A stretch of 11,695 bases of DNA. Source: Candidatus Symbiothrix sp. (GTDB lineage: Bacteria; Bacteroidota; Bacteroidia; Bacteroidales; Azobacteroidaceae). The notes under the pieces are model-generated. The model did not search any database. It was given only the letters and a program-made list of their open reading frames with translations, and was not told the origin of the DNA. A program made the position numbers and the translations under genes. The DNA lies in NCBI GenBank assembly GCA_031270925.1, contig JAISWY010000003.1, positions 1-11,695 of the forward strand. Reading direction: 5' to 3'. Shown here piece after piece: positions 1-5,107 of the stretch. Position 1 is the stretch's first letter, and each line of letters opens with the position of its first letter.

Positions 1-842
1 GCCTTGGTAAACGGTTGTCCATCGGAACCGGCAGCATTGTTGTCCGACTCAAAACCATTGGAAGCCGATTTATCAGCTGTTTTCGGGTCGCGCAAGCCCA
101 ATGCGTATTGTATTTTTCCGCTGAAACCGTTGTCGGTATCGAAATCGTCGTCCCAACCGCGGAAAGCAACCAGATTTTTGGCATTAACCGTTCCGCCGAA
201 CCATTCGAAGGAGTCGTCGCCGGAGTAGGATACCTGAATGTGGTCGAGTTGCGTAGCGGCGCCGACCGAACCGAAGGTAATGCCGTTGATTTCATTGTCG
301 GTCGAATATTCGATTCCGGCAAATTCGACGCGCACGTAGCTCAATGCGCCGGAGTTGTCGTTGGCGTCGGTTCCGCCGTGTTTGGAGCGCACGCCGCCTT
401 CGATGGTTTGTTCGCCCATGTTGTTAGGCGCTTTTCCCAAAAGGATGAGGCCACCCCAATCGCCGGGATTGCGGCTACCGGGCGCTTGCGAGGATGTGAA
501 AACGATAGGACGTTCTTTGGTCCCCTTGGCCATGATTTTTCCACCGCGCTCGACAATCAAAGTTGCTTTTGTCGCTTTGTCGCCTTTGATGATAACGCCC
601 GGTTCGACGGTCAATGTTTTACCGGCGGGAACGTAAACGAATCCACGCAGATTGTAAATGTTCGGATATTCCAAAGTCATGTCCGAAGTGATTTCGTAAG
701 CATCGGAGCCGTCGCCCAAATCCAGTGTTTTACCGGTCGGCGGCGTGGGTTCTTCGTTGTTATCACCGCAACTTACATTGAAGATGGCAATGCACACCAT
801 TAGCAAGAGACTTGCCCATTTCAGATTTTTCAAATTTTTCAT
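1..842 (-). CDS. Beta-helix cell-surface lipoprotein with DWGG motif (3' end cut by window edge)
   Basis: The frame runs from an ATG at 842 off the left edge with no stop (280 full codons seen). The first 25 residues form a lipoprotein signal: basic N-terminus, hydrophobic core, then a lipobox ending FNVSC with Cys25 as lipid anchor. The next residues (GDNNEEPTPP) are acidic and proline-rich, like export tags of Bacteroidetes surface lipoproteins. From about residue 68 the protein shows short strand-turn rungs (GFVYVPAGKTLTVEPGVIIK, LIVERGGKIMAKG, RPIVFTS) typical of a right-handed parallel beta-helix, then DWGGLILLGKAPNN at 128-141 and an Asp/Asn-rich stretch near 230-272 (DDDFDTDNGF, FESDNNA). 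This matches a widespread uncharacterised Bacteroidetes family that I recall near TonB-dependent receptors. The receptor gene lies 41 bp upstream on the same strand, so the product is probably its surface partner. Ligand unknown; it could instead be an adhesin-like or secreted beta-helix protein. Confidence 0.85.
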   Translation of the reverse strand, partial: MKNLKNLKWASLLLMVCIAIFNVSCGDNNEEPTPPTGKTLDLGDGSDAYEITSDMTLEYPNIYNLRGFVYVPAGKTLTVEPGVIIKGDKATKATLIVERGGKIMAKGTKERPIVFTSSQAPGSRNPGDWGGLILLGKAPNNMGEQTIEGGVRSKHGGTDANDNSGALSYVRVEFAGIEYSTDNEINGITFGSVGAATQLDHIQVSYSGDDSFEWFGGTVNAKNLVAFRGWDDDFDTDNGFSGKIQYALGLRDPKTADKSASNGFESDNNAAGSDGQPFTK

Positions 843-883
843 TTTCTTAAAAAATTAAATTAATAAATAAATTGTTTAATCGC

Positions 884-3646
884 TTAATTGAGTTTTATAT
901 TAATACCGACAGACAAAGATTGTCCGGGATTGTATTGTCGTGTTGTTTGTTCGCGCTCGTAAACGACGCCGTTTTTTTCATACTTCGGGAATTGCTTGAA
1001 CAGCACGTCTTCGGAAAGAATATCCTTGATCGAACAGCGGATTTCAAGGTTTTTCCCGATGCTTTTGCTGATGGTCAGGTCGAGCATGTTGCGGGGCATT
1101 TCGTAAGAATCGGGAATCGTGTTGTTAATGTTCTGGTCGATGCTGTTGGATTTTCCCAAGCCGACAATCCGTTTGCCGATCCGGTTGTAGAGCATCGAAA
1201 CGTCCCATCCGTTTTTTTCCGAGCGGTAGTAAAGTCCCGCGTTGATGATGTAGGGCGATTGGCCTTGCAAGGGACGGTCGGGTTCGGTCAGCACTTCTCC
1301 GGCGTTGAAATGTACTTTACTGTTGATTAAAGCGGCGTTCAGCATCAGTGAAAATGCAGGTAATCCGATGAAATCGAGTTTCTTGCGTATTTCCATTTCG
1401 ATTCCGTAGTTTTCGGCTTGGTTGGCGTTTTCGTAGATGTAACGGAGCGAGCCGCCCATGTCGATAAAAGTCCATTCGATCGGATTGCGGAAATGCTTGT
1501 AAAACACGCCCAAACTCAATGTTTCGCCGGAAGCGGGATAAAATTCGTAGCGCAAATCCATGTTATTGATAACTGCCGTTTTCAAGTTTTCGTTTCCGCC
1601 GATTTCGCTGAACAAGTCGAAATCGAAGTAAACCGCGGGCGATATTTCACGCAATTCGGGACGATTGACCGAAACGCCGTAAGCAAGCCGCGCTTGATGC
1701 TGTTCCGAAAATTTGTAAGTCATATTGACGGATGGAAGCACATTCAAGTCGTTGATATTCTTGTGGGTAATCAGCATTAAATCGGGCGAGTTGGATCGGT
1801 CGCGGCTCAGTCGTGTGTTGTGGCTTTCCAAGCGGGCGCCGGCATAGATAAACAGTTGATTGACGGGAATTTCCACGGCGGCGTATCCGGCAAGATGTCC
1901 CACCGTAGCCGAATAGTTATTGGTTTTGCGGCTAATTTCGTCGAGATACACTTTGTCGGCTCCCAAATATCGATCTTCAAGCATTTCTTGGAATGGAAGT
2001 TTCAGGTAGGTTTGCCGTTCTTCGTAACTCAAATTATCATAACGGTAGATAAATTCACGATTACTGTATTCGCGCTTACGAAATTCTCCGTAGAGGCCGG
2101 TTTTCAATACCGGTTTGATGCTTCCGAAAGCGAATGCTTGCTTGTAATTCAGCGCTGCCGAAAAACTGTGGTCGGCCAGATTCTGAAAATAGCGGCTGAT
2201 ATTTTCGTTGATAGTGATAACCGAAGGAATATCCGCTTCGCTTCCGATGCCGGCCTGATTGGTAACGATGCGCCGGTCGGGTTCGTTTTTGTCGGCGAAT
2301 GAATAGCCGACGTCCCAAGTCAGTGTTTTGTCGGCCGCAAAGTCGTGCGTGCCGGATAATTGTCCCGTGTATGTGAGTCGAGAAGTGTATTGCATTTCCG
2401 TTTGTTCGCGGTAATACATGCTGCTCATATCTTTGATGCCGCTTCGTTCGGTCAGCCGGTTGCGGCCTAAGATATTCAGGAGGTTTTTAAATTCGATGCG
2501 GTTGGAAGAAGAAAGGATGAACGCCCAATTATGCAAGATACCCAAACGGACATCATTCGAAAATTGATTGTCAAAGTAATTATCAAGAAAAACGGGCATA
2601 TCCGCGACTGACGAGTAGATGCCGTACCGGGCGTTTTTCATCCTTTCGAGACCTTTCAATGTATTGCTGTAAGTGATTGCAGTGATGTTTCCGATGATTT
2701 GTTGATTTTCCGATTCCATGCGGCGGGCGATCATGAACGACAGTCGTTGGTCGGGAATCGGAATCATGCTTTTGATACGCCAGTCGGTGTTGAAATCGTT
2801 GCCCGAAAGAGAACGTTTGCCGGAATCGAATCCGAGGAAATCGCTAGCGCTTCCCGGATTGTACCGTAAATCGTCGAATTGCGTATTGACATTGAATCCT
2901 GTGGTGTAACCCAGTTCGATACGGTTGTTATCGGGAACGCCTTTGGACGTGATTTTCATGAATCCTCCTGAAAAATCGCCGGGTATTTCGGGCGAGGGCG
3001 ACTTGTAAATCAGCAAGTTATCAATCTGACTGCTCGGAACAAGGTCGAGCGGAAAAGCGCGACTGTCGGTTTCTGTACTCGGAACGGCCAAGCCGTTGAT
3101 CCATGCGTTGTTGTAACGTTGCGAAAGTCCGCGGACAATGATGAACCGGTCATCAATCACGGTTACTCCCGGAATGCGTCGAACCACTTCGGAAGCGATT
3201 CGGTCGGGACTTTTGCTTATTTGCGCCGCCGATACGCCACTGGCTACTTGAGGAATCGATTTTACGGTGGAAATCATGCCCATTTCCGTATTGCTCAGTG
3301 TCCGGCCTTTGACGACCACTTCGCCCAGCGTAAATTCGTCGCTTTCCATCGAAATATCCAAATGGCTGAGTATATCGGTTTGATTGTATTCCACTTCCAC
3401 CGTTTTATAGGAGAGATAGGAAATGGTCAGGCGGCATTTTGCATCATTACAGGCAATACTGAAACGTCCGTCCAAATCGGTAACAGTGCCTGTGCTTGTG
3501 TCTTTGATGCGGACGGATGCGCCGATAATCGGCTCCCGCGTTTGGGAATCGTGGACGAAACCTGTGATTTCTTTCGCTTCTGTACGAGTGGAAAAAGAGC
3601 TAATAATAAAAAAGATTAGTAATACCGTTTTTAATTTCTTTTGCAT
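884..3646 (-). CDS. TonB-dependent outer-membrane receptor with carboxypeptidase-regulatory-like domain (not SusC)
   Basis: A complete 920-residue protein. Residues 1-24 are a Sec signal peptide ending near TEA. Residues about 26-110 are a CarboxypepD_reg-like beta-sandwich (TREPIIGASVRIKDTSTGTV, then DLDGRF) carrying two cysteines, C66 and C71. VVVKG at 110-114 leads into the plug domain (about 120-235), with RRIPGVTVIDDRFIIVRGLS and IYKSPSPEIPGDFSGGF; the rest is a 22-strand-type barrel rich in aromatic and polar alternation. It would import a ligand across the outer membrane using TonB energy. It lacks SusC hallmarks, is shorter than most SusC proteins, and has no SusD next to it; instead the beta-helix lipoprotein gene follows after 41 bp. 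The RGLSQRYNN...INGLAVPSTETD plug signature is shared with a family of Bacteroidetes receptors of unknown substrate. The C-terminus ends in IKLN rather than the aromatic residue common in outer-membrane barrels. A TACTTTTG -7 element lies 26 bp upstream of the start. Confidence 0.93.
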   Translation of the reverse strand: MQKKLKTVLLIFFIISSFSTRTEAKEITGFVHDSQTREPIIGASVRIKDTSTGTVTDLDGRFSIACNDAKCRLTISYLSYKTVEVEYNQTDILSHLDISMESDEFTLGEVVVKGRTLSNTEMGMISTVKSIPQVASGVSAAQISKSPDRIASEVVRRIPGVTVIDDRFIIVRGLSQRYNNAWINGLAVPSTETDSRAFPLDLVPSSQIDNLLIYKSPSPEIPGDFSGGFMKITSKGVPDNNRIELGYTTGFNVNTQFDDLRYNPGSASDFLGFDSGKRSLSGNDFNTDWRIKSMIPIPDQRLSFMIARRMESENQQIIGNITAITYSNTLKGLERMKNARYGIYSSVADMPVFLDNYFDNQFSNDVRLGILHNWAFILSSSNRIEFKNLLNILGRNRLTERSGIKDMSSMYYREQTEMQYTSRLTYTGQLSGTHDFAADKTLTWDVGYSFADKNEPDRRIVTNQAGIGSEADIPSVITINENISRYFQNLADHSFSAALNYKQAFAFGSIKPVLKTGLYGEFRKREYSNREFIYRYDNLSYEERQTYLKLPFQEMLEDRYLGADKVYLDEISRKTNNYSATVGHLAGYAAVEIPVNQLFIYAGARLESHNTRLSRDRSNSPDLMLITHKNINDLNVLPSVNMTYKFSEQHQARLAYGVSVNRPELREISPAVYFDFDLFSEIGGNENLKTAVINNMDLRYEFYPASGETLSLGVFYKHFRNPIEWTFIDMGGSLRYIYENANQAENYGIEMEIRKKLDFIGLPAFSLMLNAALINSKVHFNAGEVLTEPDRPLQGQSPYIINAGLYYRSEKNGWDVSMLYNRIGKRIVGLGKSNSIDQNINNTIPDSYEMPRNMLDLTISKSIGKNLEIRCSIKDILSEDVLFKQFPKYEKNGVVYEREQTTRQYNPGQSLSVGINIKLN

Positions 3647-3671
3647 TGTTTCTTAATAATTTTTGACGATG

Positions 3672-3679
3672 CAAAAGTA
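3672..3679 (-). promoter_or_regulatory. Bacteroidetes -7 promoter element of the TonB receptor gene
   Basis: The minus strand reads TACTTTTG, a full match to the TAnnTTTG -7 consensus of the Bacteroidetes primary sigma factor. The distance to the ATG at 3646 gives a leader of roughly 20 nt. No clear TTTG -33 box lies 19-21 bp further upstream, so promoter strength or activator dependence is uncertain. Confidence 0.6.
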
Positions 3680-3773
3680 GAGACCGGGTATTACTAAACC
3701 GTTACGATTGTTTCACTTTTTTTTGAAAGTTGCTTGACATTTGTTTGAAGCAGGTATTACGGGATGCCGCGTC

Positions 3774-3805
3774 ATGTCGAGCGGAGCGGAGCGAAGTCGA
3801 GACAT
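3774..3805. repeat. TCGA-containing imperfect palindrome, REP-like
   Basis: The arms ATGTC (3774-3778) and GACAT (3801-3805) are inverted copies. Both are bordered inward by TCGA, and the interior holds GCGGA/GCGAA direct repeats (GAGCGGAGCGGAGCGAAG). The form, TGTCGAGCGGAG...TCGAGACA, resembles short palindromes I recall scattered in intergenic regions of many Bacteroidetes genomes. It lies in the noncoding stretch upstream of the receptor promoter. Only one copy is in the window, so its repeat status rests on resemblance. It could fold as an RNA hairpin near the end of the SRPBCC transcript. Confidence 0.55.
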
Positions 3806-3844
3806 CTGATTTTAATTTAGCTGCGTAGAAAAGTCAATAGCGCC

Positions 3845-3925
3845 CTTTGCGAAACCTTAGCGTCCCTTGCGGTTAAGTATTTTTTACCGCAAAGTTCGCA
3901 AAGAAGATACGCAAGGAACGCAAAG
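3845..3925. repeat. CTTTGCG / CGCAAAG inverted array, REP- or MITE-like
   Basis: The left half carries CTTTGCG (3845-3851), CTTAGCG (3856-3862) and CTTGCGG (3866-3872). The right half carries CGCAAAG (3888-3894), CGCAAAG (3897-3903), CGCAAG (3910-3915) and CGCAAAG (3919-3925). The centre is a 7-bp perfect stem, TTGCGGT (3867-3873) with ACCGCAA (3886-3892), around a 12-nt loop. Together they make an imperfect inverted repeat of about 80 bp built from a heptamer spaced 9-13 bp apart. Elements of this kind (CCGCAAAGTTCGCAAAG) are, from memory, dispersed in many Bacteroidetes genomes. No transposase is nearby. Any reading frame through it is low-complexity and looks non-coding. Confidence 0.6.
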
Positions 3926-3962
3926 AATAAAATTGAATAATCAACCGCCCCCTGAAAGGGAC

Positions 3963-4379
3963 TTAGGAGTTATAAGGAATCATCGCCAAAACCTCGGCGA
4001 TTTTATCGATTCCGGCTTGCAAGGGTTTCGACAGCATGGGTTTCAGAAACGGATTCAAATCGGCGTGCAAAACGATCTTCATTTGGGTTTGCGCATAGTC
4101 GCCGGGCGACAATTGAATTAGAATCTTCACACTTACCGGCGATTGTTCGGTTGCGAATTGAATCGTATCCGGCGCATTCCGCTCAACAATAGCGAATTTC
4201 AACTTGCCGACCGGTGCTATCGAAAAGGCAACCGAATTGTGGTCGAATACAAGATCCTGCACTTTATCGGCCGGAATCAGGTCTTTCAAATTCTCTAAAT
4301 TTTCCGGATTCGACAGAACGGCGTACACTGTTTCCTGCAGATGGGGAATTGTTTTGATTTCGCTTGTAAATTCCGTCAT
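3963..4379 (-). CDS. SRPBCC-fold protein of unknown function, coupled to pyrE
   Basis: A 138-residue cytosolic protein with no signal peptide or membrane segment. The start MTEFTSEIKTI, a helical segment about 12-37 (ETVYAVLSNPENLENLKDLI), successive strands (VAFSIAPVGKLKFAIVER, IQFATE, VKILIQL, YAQTQMKIVLHADL) and a long C-terminal helix (PLQAGIDKIAEVLAM) follow the helix-grip SRPBCC (START/Bet v1-like) layout, which usually forms a hydrophobic ligand pocket. No catalytic residues are evident. The ATG at 4379 is chosen because it overlaps the pyrE stop in an ATGA tetranucleotide, implying translational coupling. An in-frame ATG at 4391 would add MGCE and overlap pyrE further. I recall similar small SRPBCC genes beside pyrE in Bacteroides, which suggests a conserved pairing, but its role is unknown. 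Confidence 0.8.
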   Translation of the reverse strand: MTEFTSEIKTIPHLQETVYAVLSNPENLENLKDLIPADKVQDLVFDHNSVAFSIAPVGKLKFAIVERNAPDTIQFATEQSPVSVKILIQLSPGDYAQTQMKIVLHADLNPFLKPMLSKPLQAGIDKIAEVLAMIPYNS

Positions 4380-5011
4380 TTCACACCCCATTTATCCGGA
4401 TTCTTGCGCCATGCTTGCAGCGTTTTGATTTCCGATTCATCAATATATTCGGTTTTCAGGGCTTCGTCCAATACCGCGTCGTAGTTGCAAAGCGTATGGA
4501 GCTTTACTTTGGCTTCCTTGAAACGTTCGGCGGCGATGGGAAATCCGTAAGTGAAGATGGCGACCATTCCGGGAACATGGCATCCGGCGTTGCGGATGGC
4601 TTCCACAGCTTTCAAACTGCTTCCTCCGGTCGAAATCAAATCTTCTACGACTACCACTTTGGCGCCGGGTTTCAAATCGCCTTCAATCAGATTTTCCAAA
4701 CCGTGGTCTTTGGGTGTGGAACGAACATATACGAAGGGCAGATTCAATTCTTCGGCAACCATGGCGCCCTGGGCGATGGCTCCGGTGGCTACGCCGGCGA
4801 TGGCGTCCACGTCTTCGTAATTTTCGATAATGATGCGCGCCAATTCCAATTTAATGAAATTGCGGACGGTGGGGTAGGAAAGCGTTTTGCGATTGTCGCA
4901 GTATATCGGAGATTTCCATCCCGACGCCCAAATGAACGGATTGACCGGTTGAAGTTTTATCGCTCTGACTTTCAATAACTTTTTTGCTAAACTTTGTTCT
5001 AATGTTTTCAT
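4376..5011 (-). CDS. pyrE: Orotate phosphoribosyltransferase
   Basis: This cytosolic enzyme joins orotate to PRPP to give orotidine 5'-monophosphate, the fifth step of de novo pyrimidine synthesis. The 211-residue length is normal. The PRPP-binding signature VVVVEDLISTGGSS lies at 119-132 with the acidic pair E123-D124. The flexible catalytic loop is VRSTPKDHGLEN at 96-107; K101 and H103 correspond to the loop Lys and His of the family, while the residue after R97 is Ser98 where the E. coli enzyme has a second Lys. The substrate-side segment is WASGWKSPIYCDNRK at 28-42. The frame is open to 5086, but the ATG at 5011 gives the family N-terminus (MKTLEQSLAKKLLKV), and the extra codons would overlap the predicted promoter. 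It is followed by the SRPBCC gene with a 4-bp overlap. Confidence 0.97.
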   Translation of the reverse strand: MKTLEQSLAKKLLKVRAIKLQPVNPFIWASGWKSPIYCDNRKTLSYPTVRNFIKLELARIIIENYEDVDAIAGVATGAIAQGAMVAEELNLPFVYVRSTPKDHGLENLIEGDLKPGAKVVVVEDLISTGGSSLKAVEAIRNAGCHVPGMVAIFTYGFPIAAERFKEAKVKLHTLCNYDAVLDEALKTEYIDESEIKTLQAWRKNPDKWGVK

Positions 5012-5050
5012 TGTATAGAATGAATTGTGATAACTTAAAAAATCGAGTTG

Positions 5051-5058
5051 CAAAAGTA
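5051..5058 (-). promoter_or_regulatory. Bacteroidetes -7 promoter element of pyrE
   Basis: The minus strand reads TACTTTTG within TACTTTTGCA, identical over 10 bp to the element upstream of the TonB receptor gene. It lies about 40 bp before the pyrE ATG, predicting a leader of some 35 nt. A TTTTG motif lies 25 bp further upstream, wider than the usual 19-21 bp for a -33 box. This supports pyrE-SRPBCC being transcribed separately from the glycan-utilization genes upstream. Confidence 0.6.
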
Positions 5059-5107
5059 ATGATTTGTCGGCATATTTCGATAACAAAACAATTAAATTTC
5101 TGTTAAT

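Larger units (their letters stand above)
3647..3962. other. 316-bp intergenic region with promoter and repeat-like elements
   Basis: No credible gene lies between the SRPBCC stop and the receptor start. From the SRPBCC side it holds a short CCCT-GAA-AGGG hairpin (3950-3960), the CGCAAAG inverted array, the TCGA palindrome, an A/T-rich tract (a run of T at about 3717-3724 on the plus strand) and the receptor promoter. The hairpin has a 4-bp stem and no U-run directly after it, so it is at best a weak terminator. The stretch separates two transcription units and is a plausible landing zone for small dispersed repeats. Confidence 0.7.

Noticed and set aside
15..803. 262-codon open frame on the plus strand opposite the beta-helix lipoprotein gene
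   Set aside because: The minus strand carries a clear lipoprotein signal and beta-helix motifs; the plus-strand translation shows no domain and mirrors the antisense of real codons.
884..3646. Second SusC homologue
   Set aside because: It is shorter, its plug motifs differ, and a beta-helix lipoprotein rather than SusD follows it, so it is called a general TonB-dependent receptor.
3950..3960. CCCT-GAA-AGGG hairpin after the SRPBCC stop as an intrinsic terminator
   Set aside because: The stem is only 4 bp with a 3-nt loop, and no U-run follows directly on the minus strand.
3867..4121. Open frame on the plus strand starting in the intergenic repeat
   Set aside because: Its first part is the CGCAAAG array read as protein (basic, low complexity) and its second part is the antisense of the SRPBCC gene.
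5012..5086. 25-residue N-terminal extension of PyrE
   Set aside because: It would overlap the -7 promoter element, and the family N-terminus starts at the ATG at 5011.
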